From DASXRC01 sp036506495 (lineage in GTDB: Bacteria; Actinomycetota; Actinomycetes; Mycobacteriales; Micromonosporaceae): a DNA stretch of 33,590 nt. The stretch is taken from the NCBI GenBank assembly GCA_036506495.1, contig DASXRQ010000097.1:1-33590 (forward strand), written 5' to 3'. The notes under the pieces are model-generated. The model did not search any database. It saw only the letters and a program-made list of their open reading frames with translations, and had not been told where the DNA came from. The position numbers and the translations under genes are program-made. Shown piece by piece: positions 1 through 7,999 of this stretch (position 1 is its first letter; each line of letters starts with the position of its first letter).

Positions 1-1
1 G

Positions 2-343
2 TCCGAACTGGCGGCCGACGGCGCCACCGACCAGGGCGGGCAGCTCAAGGTCGTCCCGCTCGTGGGGCGGGCCGGTCTTCGCCTGGCCGGAGAGGTCGAT
101 CTCGCCACCCGTGCGCTGTTCGTGCGGGAGTTCGACGCTCAGCTCCGCGGCACCGACGATGTGCACCTTGAGCTTTCTGAGTTGAGCTTCATCGATGTCG
201 GCGGCGTGACGGCGCTGGCGACGAGGGCGCTGGCCCTGGCCAACGGGAGGCGGCTCGTGCTGCACCATCCGCCGCCGATGCTGCGTCGCATCCTCGACGT
301 GCTCTGGGGTGACCTCGACACGATCGAGGTGGAACCGAGATGA
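2..343 (+). CDS. STAS-domain anti-sigma factor antagonist-like protein (5' partial)
   Basis: The frame is open from the left edge, so the gene probably starts outside the window; a GTG at 62 is the first start codon available inside it. The protein reads as a STAS domain, with the strand giving LAGEVDLATR followed by ELSFIDVGG. STAS proteins bind and release anti-sigma kinases in partner switching. The serine that RsbW-type kinases phosphorylate lies in a DSSG-like motif; here the bases 194-205 encode D-V-G-G, so no serine is present at that place. The stop codon overlaps the next start (ATGA at 340-343), which suggests translational coupling with the RsbA-like kinase. Related actinobacterial genes often carry an N-terminal MEDS domain before STAS; whether this one does cannot be seen. 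Confidence 0.8.
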   Translation, partial: SELAADGATDQGGQLKVVPLVGRAGLRLAGEVDLATRALFVREFDAQLRGTDDVHLELSELSFIDVGGVTALATRALALANGRRLVLHHPPPMLRRILDVLWGDLDTIEVEPR

Positions 344-1287
344 CCACCGTGACGGCGATCTCGGCCGGCAACGGCTCGTTCGTCCACGAGGCGCTGCTGT
401 ACCGGGACGCGGACGACTACCTCGACGAGACACTGGCATTCATCCGGGGCGGCACCGACGCCGGCGAGCCGGTGCTCGTTGCCGTGCCCGGACCGAACCT
501 GCGTCTCATCGAGGCCGCGCTCGGCCCGGGGCGGAACGGTGTCCGGTTCGCCGACATGTCCGAGGTGGGCCGCAACCCCGGTCGCATCATCCCCGGCGTA
601 CTCCACGCGTTCGTCGACGCCCACCCGGCGGGCCGCGTGCGGATCATCGGCGAGCCGATCTGGGCGGGCCGATCGGACGTGGCGTACCCGGCATGCGTGC
701 AGCACGAGGCCCTCGTCAACGTCGCCTTCGCTCGGCACGCCGTGACGATCCTGTGCCCGTACGACGTGACCGCGCTCCGGCCGGATGTGCTCGCAGACGC
801 GGCCGCCACGCACCCCGTGCTCGTCGACGAGCGGGGGCGACGCCGCAGCGCCGGCTACGCCGCGCCGGCCCGCGTCGTCGCCACGTTCAACCGCCCGCTG
901 CCCAACCCGGCCGGAACCCCGCGGAACCTCGTGTTCGACCGGGACACCCTGCCCGCGGTCCGCGCGCTGGTGGCCGACGCAGCCACCCGGCACGGCCTCG
1001 CCCACGAGCGGGCCATGGACCTGCAGATCGCCGTCAACGAGGTGGCGACCAACGCGGCTGCCCACGGCCGTGTGCCGGCGACGCTGCGCGCGTGGCCGGA
1101 GGGCGCGGTGTTGATCTGTGAGGTGACCGACTCTGGCGAGATGACCGATCCGATGGCGGGCCGCATCCCGCCGGCGCCCAACAGCGAGGGCGGCCGCGGT
1201 CTGCTGCTGGTCAACAACCTCTGCGACCTGGTACGCAGCCACACGGACCGGCGCGGCACCACCGTCCGGATGTACATGGGACGCTGA
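340..1287 (+). CDS. RsbA-like MEDS-domain / HATPase anti-sigma regulatory protein
   Basis: A 315-residue two-domain protein. Residues about 12-165 form a MEDS sensory domain (FVHEALLYRD at 14-23; the EPVLVAVP strand at 43-50; GEPIWAGR near 104-111). Residues about 195-315 form an RsbW-type HATPase domain, with the N-box as AVNEVATNAAAHG (E234, N238), a DSG at 264-266 and a glycine-rich GGRGLLLVNN near 284-293. Family knowledge: such proteins act as serine kinases or anti-sigma factors in general stress partner switching. The start ATG overlaps the stop of the upstream STAS gene, so the two are likely made together as partners. The sigma factor they control is not visible here. Confidence 0.88.
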   Translation: MTTVTAISAGNGSFVHEALLYRDADDYLDETLAFIRGGTDAGEPVLVAVPGPNLRLIEAALGPGRNGVRFADMSEVGRNPGRIIPGVLHAFVDAHPAGRVRIIGEPIWAGRSDVAYPACVQHEALVNVAFARHAVTILCPYDVTALRPDVLADAAATHPVLVDERGRRRSAGYAAPARVVATFNRPLPNPAGTPRNLVFDRDTLPAVRALVADAATRHGLAHERAMDLQIAVNEVATNAAAHGRVPATLRAWPEGAVLICEVTDSGEMTDPMAGRIPPAPNSEGGRGLLLVNNLCDLVRSHTDRRGTTVRMYMGR

Positions 1288-1290
1288 CAG

Positions 1291-1569
1291 TCAGTCGAAC
1301 AGTCCTCGCCGGCTTCCCGTCGGCCGGCGCGCCGACTCGTCGGCCGCCAGCACCACGCCGACCATGCCGGCTACCACGAGGCTGAACAGCCACGATCCGT
1401 CGCTGACGAAGTGGGCCGACAGCGGCGCCTGCAGCGCGGTGGCGACGAAGCCGGCCCAGCCCCAGCGCCGCTGGCGACGGCTGAGGAACCCCCGAGAACG
1501 CATCCAGGAAGTCTTGCTCGGTGTCGGCGGGGTTGCCGGTCGTCCGAAAGGCTCAGTCTGACTGTCCAT
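1291..1569 (-). CDS. small two-pass membrane protein, unknown function
   Basis: This encodes 92 residues. After a polar, arginine-rich N-terminus (RSRGFLSRRQRRWGW) come two hydrophobic stretches, roughly residues 38-55 and 59-75, and then a basic tail. The C-terminus almost abuts the convergent RsbA-like gene (3-base gap), and the start lies 25 bases from the divergent MFS gene. I do not recognise a family. No convincing ribosome binding site precedes the ATG. The two evenly spaced membrane segments and good packing between neighbours support a real gene, but it could be spurious. Confidence 0.5.
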   Translation of the reverse strand: MDSQTEPFGRPATPPTPSKTSWMRSRGFLSRRQRRWGWAGFVATALQAPLSAHFVSDGSWLFSLVVAGMVGVVLAADESARRPTGSRRGLFD

Positions 1570-1594
1570 CCGGGGCGTGCGAAGATCTTGCCTA

Positions 1595-2767
1595 ATGTCG
1601 ACGCCCCCGCCACCGGTCCGACTGCCCTTGCTAGGGCTGGCCTACCTCGGTTTCATCAGCCTGGGGCTGCCGGACGGCCTGCTCGGTGTCGGATGGCCGT
1701 CAATCCGGAGCGACCTGGACGTGCCGACCGCGTCGGTGGGATTCATCCTCGCCCTGTTCACCGCGGGATACCTGTCCTCGAGCGTGGCGGCCGGGTTCGC
1801 CATCGCACGGCTGGGCGTGGGCCGGCTGCTCGCCGGCAGCACCGCGCTCGCGAGCCTGGCGCTGACCGGGTACGCGCTGGCGCCGTGGCTCGCCGTCATC
1901 GTCGTGTTCGCCGCGCTGCTCGGTCTGGGTTCGGGCGCCATCGACTCCGGGCTCAACGCGTATGCGGCCGGCGCGTTCGGCGCCCGGCACATGAACTGGC
2001 TGCACGCCAGCTTCGGGCTCGGCGCCACCATCGGCCCGCTCATCATGACGTCCGTGTTGGCCGGCGGGCTGTCCTGGCGGTGGGGGTACGGCATTGTGGC
2101 CGGCGGGCAGGCCGTTCTCGCCACCGCCTTCGCGGTGACCGCCGGCGCGTGGGCGGTCCGCGGCCGGGCCGCTACCCCCTCCGTCGCGGGGCCACGTGCG
2201 ATGGACACGCTTGCATTGCCGGCGGTCTGGCTGGGCGCTCTGGCGTTCGCCGTCTACACCGCCATCGAGGTGGCCGCCGGGCTTTGGGCGTACCTGCTGC
2301 TCACCGAGGGACGCGGCACGCCGGGATCGGTGGCAGGCGTGTGCGTCTCGGCGTACTGGGGAAGCCTGTTCCTCGGCCGCGTCGTGCTCGGATTGGTCGC
2401 GGAACGGCTCGGCAGCCGGCGCGTGTTGGCGACGAGCCTGGCCGGCATCGCGGTCGGGGCCCTGCTGGTCACGTTGCCGGCGTCGGCCGTCGTCGCCGTC
2501 ATCGGCCTCGTGCTGGTCGGCGCGGCCGCCGCGCCGGTGTTCCCGCTGATGGTGTTGACCACCGCGGACCGGGTCGGCGCCGAGCATGCGGACCGGACGA
2601 TCGGCGTGCAGGTAGGTGCGGCGGGGCTCGGTGGGGCGGTGTTGCCGGCGGCCATCGGGGTAGTCCTGAGCCGGGTCGGCGTCGAGACGCTCGGACCGTG
2701 CCTGCTCGTGCTCGCGGCGGCGCTGCTCGTGATCTACCTGACCCCGGCGCTGCACCGCGGCCGGTGA
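1595..2767 (+). CDS. MFS transporter, 12 transmembrane segments
   Basis: A 390-residue major facilitator protein with about twelve hydrophobic segments throughout its length. The start chosen is the ATG at 1595 (MSTPPPPVRLPLLGL), which directly precedes the first membrane segment; an in-frame GTG at 1577 would add six residues. The region NAYAAGAFGARHMNWLHA (about residues 124-141) followed by FGLGATIGPLI resembles the FucP/sugar-MFS side of the family, where a conserved Asn/His stretch sits between segments 4 and 5. Substrate cannot be assigned. It is divergent from the small membrane protein and convergent with yihY, so it is probably transcribed alone. Confidence 0.88.
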   Translation: MSTPPPPVRLPLLGLAYLGFISLGLPDGLLGVGWPSIRSDLDVPTASVGFILALFTAGYLSSSVAAGFAIARLGVGRLLAGSTALASLALTGYALAPWLAVIVVFAALLGLGSGAIDSGLNAYAAGAFGARHMNWLHASFGLGATIGPLIMTSVLAGGLSWRWGYGIVAGGQAVLATAFAVTAGAWAVRGRAATPSVAGPRAMDTLALPAVWLGALAFAVYTAIEVAAGLWAYLLLTEGRGTPGSVAGVCVSAYWGSLFLGRVVLGLVAERLGSRRVLATSLAGIAVGALLVTLPASAVVAVIGLVLVGAAAAPVFPLMVLTTADRVGAEHADRTIGVQVGAAGLGGAVLPAAIGVVLSRVGVETLGPCLLVLAAALLVIYLTPALHRGR

Positions 2768-2783
2768 CGGCGGAACGCCGGAG

Positions 2784-3740
2784 CTACTCGGCCTTGGGCG
2801 GCAGGACCGGGCCCTGCGGATCCTGATCGCCGGCCTGGATCTGACGGCCGCGCTGAACCTCCGCGTTGATCTCGACGCCGAGCATGACCGCGCAATTCGA
2901 CAGGTACAGCCAGACAAGGAAGGCGATGATCGCCCCGAGGCTGCCATACGTGGCGTTGTACGAGCTGAAGTTCGACACGTACAGCCCAAAGCCGAGGGAG
3001 ACGATCGCCCAGGCCACCAGAGCGAACGCGCCGCCCACGGTCAGCCAGCGAAACTTAGGCTGCCGCACGTTCGGCGCGATCCAGAACATCAGCGACAGCA
3101 GCAGCGCCACGACGAACACGAGCACCGGCCATTTGCCGTAGTCCCAGGCGGTCACCAGCGTATCGCCGATGTGCAGGGCGTCACCCACGGCGCGGGCGAG
3201 CGGCCCGGTGAACACGAGGGCGGCCGCGACCACGGCCAGCAGCAGCAGTGCCAGCGCGGTAAGCGCGAGCTGCAGCGGCCGCAGCTTGTAGAACTTGCGG
3301 CCCTCCTTGACCTCGTAGATCGCGTTGGACGCGCGGGTGAACGCGCCGATGTATCCCGAGGCGGACCACACCGCGCCCAGCAGACCGAAGCTCAGCAGCA
3401 GCTTGGCGGAGCCGCGCGAATTGATCACTTCGGTGAGCGGGCCCCTGATGTTCTCCACCGACCCGGGCGCGACCTGCCGCGCGATGTCCAGCATCCGGTC
3501 CAGGGCGGTCTGTGGGTTGGCGACGAGACTCACCAGGGCCACCACGACGATCGCGGAAGGGAAGATCGCCAACACGCCGTAGTAGGTCAGCGCGGCCGCC
3601 CAATCGGTGCAGTTGTCTTCCATGAAACCCTTGAGAGCGCGAGCGAACACGCCGCGCCAGGTGCGGAGCTTCAGTTGCGAGAGTCGGCTGGGCGCCCGCG
3701 CCGGAGCCCGGTCGGTCTCAACACCCTCGCCCGCGGCCAT
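2784..3740 (-). CDS. YihY/BrkB-family inner membrane protein
   Basis: 318 residues with a soluble N-terminus and six predicted membrane segments (about 50-72, 113-135, 157-178, 205-223, 234-256, 266-288). Hallmarks of the family are DWAAALTYYGVLAIFP near 46-61, WSASGYIGAFTRASNAIY at 125-142, and YNATYGSLGAIIAFLVW near 261-277. The family was once annotated as ribonuclease BN; current evidence supports an uncharacterised membrane protein instead. A strong AGGAGGG ribosome binding site lies five bases before the ATG. Upstream is a stress-type promoter element (3762-3787), so induction by an alternative sigma factor is plausible. It ends 16 bases from the convergent MFS gene. Confidence 0.92.
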   Translation of the reverse strand: MAAGEGVETDRAPARAPSRLSQLKLRTWRGVFARALKGFMEDNCTDWAAALTYYGVLAIFPSAIVVVALVSLVANPQTALDRMLDIARQVAPGSVENIRGPLTEVINSRGSAKLLLSFGLLGAVWSASGYIGAFTRASNAIYEVKEGRKFYKLRPLQLALTALALLLLAVVAAALVFTGPLARAVGDALHIGDTLVTAWDYGKWPVLVFVVALLLSLMFWIAPNVRQPKFRWLTVGGAFALVAWAIVSLGFGLYVSNFSSYNATYGSLGAIIAFLVWLYLSNCAVMLGVEINAEVQRGRQIQAGDQDPQGPVLPPKAE

Positions 3741-3761
3741 CTACGCCCTCCTCGTCGGCGG

Positions 3762-3787
3762 GTACCCACGCCGTACGCGGCACAAAC
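3762..3787 (-). promoter_or_regulatory. stress sigma (SigB/SigF-like) promoter for yihY-family gene
   Basis: On the minus strand GTTTG (3787-3783) is followed after 15 bases by GGGTAC (3767-3762). This matches the general-stress consensus GTTT-N14-17-GGGTA. The start codon lies 21 bases beyond the -10 element, with room for the AGGAGGG ribosome binding site. Assignment to a specific sigma factor is inference. Confidence 0.6.
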
Positions 3788-3798
3788 AGCCGCTGGGT

Positions 3799-3823
3799 GT
3801 TTGCGTCGCCGGAGTGCGGGGAA
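3799..3823 (+). promoter_or_regulatory. stress sigma-like promoter for chaB-family gene
   Basis: GTTTG at 3799-3803, then 14 bases, then GGGGAA at 3818-3823; the -10 is a weaker match than the divergent element. The two divergent -35 boxes form an inverted repeat CAAACA/TGTTTG spanning 3783-3803. Transcription would start near 3830, upstream of the ribosome binding site at 3847-3852. Confidence 0.5.
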
Positions 3824-3857
3824 CCGGATCAACAGGCACGAACCACGGGAGGCCACG

Positions 3858-4268
3858 ATGCCGGCACGCGAGGACATGCCGAGCACGATCCGCCGCTCGC
3901 CGAAGAAGGCGCAGGACACCTGGGCGGAGACGCATGACTCGGCCGTTGAGACGTACGGCGAGGGCGAGCGCGCCCACCGCACCGCGTTCGCAGCGCTGAA
4001 GCATTCGTTCGAGAAGGTCGGTGACCACTGGGAGCCGAAGCGACGCAAGGGTCCCAGCGACGCGCAGGCGGCACGCAGCCGTCGGGTGACGCCCACCAGA
4101 ACGGCGGGCGGCGTGGACGCCAACGCCAGCAAGGAACACCTGATGGAACTCGCGAGGCGGCTCGACGTGCCCGGCCGGTCGCGGATGACCAAGGCGGAGC
4201 TCGTGGAGGCCCTCGAGAAGGCCAACGAGCGGAGCAGCGACCGCGCCCGGCGCCGGTCCAAGCGGTAG
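3858..4268 (+). CDS. ChaB-domain protein with C-terminal Rho_N (SAP-like) domain
   Basis: 136 residues, highly charged and soluble. The N-terminal half is a ChaB domain: MPSTIRRSPKKAQDTWAETH (about 7-26), then YGEGERAHRTAFAALKHSFEKVGDHW. The C-terminal 45 residues (SKEHLMELARRLDVPGRSRM, then TKAELVEAL) form a Rho-termination-factor N-terminal type domain, with a basic tail RARRRSKR. The start at 3858 is set by GGGAGG at 3847-3852, five bases away; the frame is open much further upstream, but that part overlaps yihY and the intergenic promoters. ChaB was first linked to cation transport in E. coli, but this architecture looks like a nucleic-acid-binding stress protein (inference). Confidence 0.9.
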   Translation: MPAREDMPSTIRRSPKKAQDTWAETHDSAVETYGEGERAHRTAFAALKHSFEKVGDHWEPKRRKGPSDAQAARSRRVTPTRTAGGVDANASKEHLMELARRLDVPGRSRMTKAELVEALEKANERSSDRARRRSKR

Positions 4269-4270
4269 GC

Positions 4271-4295
4271 GTTTCACCGGGTCCGTCCCGGGTAC
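4271..4295 (+). promoter_or_regulatory. stress sigma-like promoter for radical SAM gene
   Basis: GTTT (4271-4274), 15 bases, GGGTAC (4290-4295): a full match to the SigB/SigF-type consensus. Only nine bases separate GGGTAC from the ATG at 4305, and no ribosome binding site is visible, so the transcript is probably leaderless. Confidence 0.6.
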
Positions 4296-4304
4296 CGCAG
4301 CCGC

Positions 4305-5330
4305 ATGGTCGAGCCGGTCCGCGGAGTCCGCCTCGACCCGCCGCTGCCCGCACACCTCCAGCTCGAGGTCACCTCCGCCTGCAACCTTCGCTGCGCGATG
4401 TGCCTCGTCCGCTACCGGCCGCCGGTGAACAAGCTGGCCGGCGCCATGGCACCCGAGCTGTTCCGGCGAGTGGTCGATGACGTGCCGCCGCTGCGGCGGC
4501 TCACGCTGCAGGGGCTCGGCGAGCCCCTGCTCGCGCCGCACCTGCTCGACATGCTCCGGTACGCCACGGCGCGTGGCATCACCGTCGGGTTCAACTCCAA
4601 TGCCACGCTGCTGACCCGCCGGCGGGCGGACGAGCTGGTCGCGACCGGCGTGGACTGGCTGCACGTCTCGCTCGACGGCGCGAACGCGCGGACGTACGAG
4701 GGCATCCGCGAGGGCGCCACCCTCGCCGTCGTGGTCGCGAACCTCGCCGGCCTGGTGGTGGCCAGGCGCGCGGCCAACAGCGCGACGCCGTGGATCCGGG
4801 TCGTGTTCGTCGCGATGCGCCGCAACGTGGCCGAGCTGCCGGCCGTCGTGCGCCTGCTGGCGGACATCGGGGTCAACGAGCTGCGGGTACAGAACCTGGC
4901 GCACATGTTCTCCGACGCCGATCCCTCCGGTCGGTACCGCGAGATCCGCGACTTCACCGCCGGGGAGGCGCTGTGGACCGGGGCCGACCGGGCGGCGGCG
5001 GAGCGGGCGTTCGGCGATGCCCACGAGGCGGCTCGCGAGCGAGGACTGCTGCTGCGCCTACCGCGACTGAGCCCGGGCGAAGCGGGCGCCGAGCCGGACG
5101 GGCCCGGCTGCAGCTGGCCGTGGGACGCGGCGTACGTGACCAGTGCCGGGGTCGTGCAGCCCTGCTGCATGGTGATGGGCGACGACCGCATCTCATTGGG
5201 CCGCCTCGACAACCAGACATTTCCCCAGATCTGGTACGGCGAGGCGTACCGTGAATTCCGGCGCCGACTCGCCGGCGAGGATCCACCCGACGTCTGCCGG
5301 GGGTGCGCCCTGTACCAGCGCACCTTCTAG
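4305..5330 (+). CDS. SPASM-type radical SAM protein
   Basis: 341 residues. The radical SAM cluster motif is CNLRCAMC (C26, C30, C33), followed by a GLGEPLL segment that fits the GGE-like SAM-binding element and SLDGANARTYEGIR. The C-terminus has a SPASM-like set of cysteines: C269, C287, C288, C331 and C334, with VQPCCMVMGDDRISLG as the core. SPASM enzymes use extra Fe-S clusters for substrate oxidation, for example in peptide or sugar-alcohol modification; members sit in the same broad family as MoaA/BtrN. The substrate is unknown. It lies nine bases before the CrtI-like gene and at the edge of the heptose-glycan locus, so a role in modifying that product, or a peptide partner, is possible. 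Confidence 0.88.
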   Translation: MVEPVRGVRLDPPLPAHLQLEVTSACNLRCAMCLVRYRPPVNKLAGAMAPELFRRVVDDVPPLRRLTLQGLGEPLLAPHLLDMLRYATARGITVGFNSNATLLTRRRADELVATGVDWLHVSLDGANARTYEGIREGATLAVVVANLAGLVVARRAANSATPWIRVVFVAMRRNVAELPAVVRLLADIGVNELRVQNLAHMFSDADPSGRYREIRDFTAGEALWTGADRAAAERAFGDAHEAARERGLLLRLPRLSPGEAGAEPDGPGCSWPWDAAYVTSAGVVQPCCMVMGDDRISLGRLDNQTFPQIWYGEAYREFRRRLAGEDPPDVCRGCALYQRTF

Positions 5331-5339
5331 GGGTACGCC

Positions 5340-6938
5340 ATGCGGCCAACCGACGGCGCGGACGCGCTGGTCATCGGGGCGGGGCACAACGGCCTCGTGG
5401 CGGCGAACCTACTGGCCGACGCCGGATGGGATGTGCTGGTGCTCGAGGCCGGCGCGACGCCGGGCGGCGCGGTCCGCTCGGCCGAGGTGACGGCGCCGGG
5501 CTACCTCACCGACCTGTGCAGCGCGTTCTACCCGCTCGGCCTCGCGTCGCCGGTGCTGCGCCGGCTCCGGCTGCACGAGCACGGGCTGCGCTGGCGCCAC
5601 GCCCCGGACGTCCTGGCGCACGTGGTGCCGGATGGGCGCGTCGCGGTGCTCAATCTCGACCCGGCGCGCACCGCCCACTCGGTGGACGAGTTCGCCGCGG
5701 GCGACGGAGAGCGCTGGCTGTCCGCGTACCGGGACTGGCGCGCCGTCTCGGACCGGGTGCTGGACGGGCTGTTCACGCCGTTCCCACCGATCCGGGCGGG
5801 GCTCGGGCTGATCCGCCGCGCGCGCACGGGCGGTGCGCTCCGGCTCGCCCGCCGGTTCCTGCTCCCGGCCCGCGCGCTCGGTGGCGAGCTGTTCGCCGGC
5901 GAAGGGGCTCGGCTGCTCCTCGCCGGGTGCGCGTTGCACACCGACCTCTCACCCGACGACGCGGGCAGCGGCGTGTACGGCTGGCTGCTGGCCATGCTCG
6001 GTCAGCAGCACGGCTTCCCGGTGCCGGCCGGAGGCGCCCAGCGGCTCACCGACGCGCTCGTCGGGAGGCTGCGGTCGAGGGGTGGCCGGATCGAGTACGG
6101 CGTGCCGGTCAACCGGGTCGCTGTCGCCTCCGGACGGGCAGTCGGGTGCGGGACCGCCGCCGGGCGGGCCTGGTGGGCGCGCCGCGCGGTGCTGGCGGAC
6201 GTGCCCGCGCCGGCGCTCTACCTCGACCTGGTCGGCGCCGAGCTACTGCCGCCGCGGCTGGTCGAGGACCTCGAGCGCTTCCGCTGGGACGGGGCCACCG
6301 TGAAGGTGGACTGGGCGCTCGCCGCGCCGGTGCCGTGGCAGAACCCGGCCGCGGCCGGCGCCGGCACGGTCCACCTCGGCGGCGACCTGGACGGCCTGAC
6401 CCGCTACGCCGCCGCGCTCGCCACCGGCGAGGTGCCATCCGAGCCGTTCGTGATCGTGGGGCAGATGACCACGGCCGACCCGAGCCGGTCGCCGGTCGGC
6501 ACCGAGTCGGTGTGGGCGTACACCCACCTGCCCCGGCGGCCCCGGTGGACGGGTGATGAGGTGGCGGCGCACGTTGCCCGGATGGAGGCGGCGCTTGAAC
6601 GGCACGCCCCGGGGTTCGGCCGGCTCATCCGCGGCCGGCACGTCGCCGGCCCGGCCGAGTTGGAGGCGGAGAACCCGAACCTGGTGGGCGGCGCGCTCGG
6701 TGGCGGCACAGCCGCGGCGTACCAACAGCTCTTTCTGCGTCCGGTGCCGGGCCTGGGCCGGCCGGATACGCCGATCGACCGGTTGTACCTCGCCAGCGCC
6801 TCGGCGCATCCGGGCGGGGGAGTGCACGGCGGGCCGGGGGCGAACGCGGCCCGGGCCGCGCTGGCTCGCGACCGGGCGATCAGCGGTCGGGGGTACGCGG
6901 CCGCGGTCCGCGCGGCCAACCGGGCGATCTACCGCTGA
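5340..6938 (+). CDS. phytoene-desaturase-like FAD-dependent oxidoreductase
   Basis: 532 residues of the CrtI/PYROXD2-like flavoprotein family. The N-terminal dinucleotide-binding fold is VIGAGHNGLVAANLL (GxGxxG at 13-18), with LEAGATPGGAVRS giving the usual E and GG motif. A substrate domain and a C-terminal FAD-contact segment (LYLASASAHPGGGVHGGPG) follow. Family members oxidise or isomerise C-C bonds in lipids, carotenoids or other hydrophobic substrates. It starts nine bases after the radical SAM stop, so the two form an operon. No phytoene synthase or other carotenoid genes are in the window, so a carotenoid role is not supported. Confidence 0.9.
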   Translation: MRPTDGADALVIGAGHNGLVAANLLADAGWDVLVLEAGATPGGAVRSAEVTAPGYLTDLCSAFYPLGLASPVLRRLRLHEHGLRWRHAPDVLAHVVPDGRVAVLNLDPARTAHSVDEFAAGDGERWLSAYRDWRAVSDRVLDGLFTPFPPIRAGLGLIRRARTGGALRLARRFLLPARALGGELFAGEGARLLLAGCALHTDLSPDDAGSGVYGWLLAMLGQQHGFPVPAGGAQRLTDALVGRLRSRGGRIEYGVPVNRVAVASGRAVGCGTAAGRAWWARRAVLADVPAPALYLDLVGAELLPPRLVEDLERFRWDGATVKVDWALAAPVPWQNPAAAGAGTVHLGGDLDGLTRYAAALATGEVPSEPFVIVGQMTTADPSRSPVGTESVWAYTHLPRRPRWTGDEVAAHVARMEAALERHAPGFGRLIRGRHVAGPAELEAENPNLVGGALGGGTAAAYQQLFLRPVPGLGRPDTPIDRLYLASASAHPGGGVHGGPGANAARAALARDRAISGRGYAAAVRAANRAIYR

Positions 6939-7960
6939 CCGCGACCCAGCAGCCGGTGAGCCGCCGAGACGGTCGCCGCGGCCAGGCCCGCACCGGCCAG
7001 CGCCACCGCGGTCACCACCGGCTTGTGGGTCACCGCCCAGGCCGCGACCGACCGGTCACCGGACCGGTCGTCGAACACGCCGTGCGCGCCGAAGTCGCGG
7101 TCCACGTCGACCGGTTTATCCACGTTGTCCCGCCACCGGCGGAGGTCGACGGGCTCGCCGGTCTGCTGCGCGGCGTACCCCTTGCGGGCCAGGTAGCGGT
7201 CGACCAGGCCGGGAGCGATCACGTCCGCGATGCGGGTGCCGATCGTCGGCAGGCCGACGTTGAGCTCGCGGGGCGCGTGGTCCCCGGCCCAGACGATGGC
7301 GTCGGCGACAACCTCCGGCTGCACGATCGGCGGCACCGGCTGCGGGTGGCGGGGCATTCGCGTGCGTACCCAGGAGAACTGCGGCGTGTTCACGGCGGGC
7401 AGCTGGACCATTGTGACCCGTACCCCCGGGCAGTCGTGCAGCAGCTCCGCGCGCAACGAGTCGACGAAACCCTGCACCGCGTGCTTGGACGCGCAGTAGG
7501 GCGCCTGCAGCGGGATCCCGCGGTACGCCAACGCGGAGCCGACCTGCACGATCGTGCCGCGCCCGCGCGGGCGCATCGTACGCAGCGCGGCGAGCGTCCC
7601 GTACACCGTCCCCAGGTAGTTCACCTCGGCCACGCGCCGGTACTCCCCCGGGGCGATCTCCCAGGCCGGGGCGAACACCGACACCATGGCGTTGTTCACC
7701 CATACGTCGGGCGGGCCGAGCGTGTCGGCGACGCGGGAGGCCGCGGCGTCCACCGCGGCCGGATCGCCGACGTCGCACTCGACCGCGAGCACGTCGGTGG
7801 CGCCGAGCGCTCGGCAGTCCCGTTCGGCCGCGGCGAGCCCGGCCGCACCGCGGGCCAGCAGGCCGAGCCGGGCGCCCCGCCGGGCGTACGCCGCGGCCAC
7901 GGCTCGACCAACGCCGGCGCTGGCGCCGGTCACCACCACGATTTGCTCCTTGAGGGCCAC
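6929..7960 (-). CDS. SDR-family oxidoreductase with C-terminal membrane segment
   Basis: 343 residues from a GTG at 7960, which immediately precedes the first strand (ALKEQIVVVTGAS). Classical SDR motifs are TGASAGVGRAVA (cofactor), NNAM (NNAG equivalent), the catalytic Ser in VGSALAYRG, and YCASK (Tyr and Lys). The C-terminal tail adds about 100 residues and ends with a hydrophobic stretch (VVTAVALAGAGLAAATVSAA), suggesting membrane association. Substrate is unknown. It overlaps the 3' end of the CrtI-like gene by ten bases, on the other strand, and is divergent from the carbamoyltransferase, sharing a 73-base region with stress-type promoter elements both ways. Confidence 0.88.
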   Translation of the reverse strand: MALKEQIVVVTGASAGVGRAVAAAYARRGARLGLLARGAAGLAAAERDCRALGATDVLAVECDVGDPAAVDAAASRVADTLGPPDVWVNNAMVSVFAPAWEIAPGEYRRVAEVNYLGTVYGTLAALRTMRPRGRGTIVQVGSALAYRGIPLQAPYCASKHAVQGFVDSLRAELLHDCPGVRVTMVQLPAVNTPQFSWVRTRMPRHPQPVPPIVQPEVVADAIVWAGDHAPRELNVGLPTIGTRIADVIAPGLVDRYLARKGYAAQQTGEPVDLRRWRDNVDKPVDVDRDFGAHGVFDDRSGDRSVAAWAVTHKPVVTAVALAGAGLAAATVSAAHRLLGRGQR

Positions 7961-7969
7961 GCCGATCCG

Positions 7970-7995
7970 GTACCCACCGTTCGTGCCGCCGTAAC
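7970..7995 (-). promoter_or_regulatory. stress sigma-like promoter for SDR gene
   Basis: On the minus strand GTTA (7995-7992), 16 bases, GGGTAC (7975-7970). The GTG start lies nine bases downstream, the same spacing as at the radical SAM gene. No clear ribosome binding site is visible, so a leaderless transcript is likely. Confidence 0.5.
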
Positions 7996-7999
7996 ACCG

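Noticed and set aside
1700..2989. Long minus-strand open frame opposite the MFS gene
   Set aside because: Arg/Gln/Ser-rich shadow with no domain; the plus-strand MFS explains the region.
3171..3857. Upstream extension of the ChaB gene
   Set aside because: It overlaps yihY and promoters, has no coding character, and a strong ribosome binding site sets the start at 3858.
5340..6938. Carotenoid biosynthesis cluster
   Set aside because: Only a CrtI-like flavoprotein is present; no phytoene synthase, GGPP synthase or cyclase was found.
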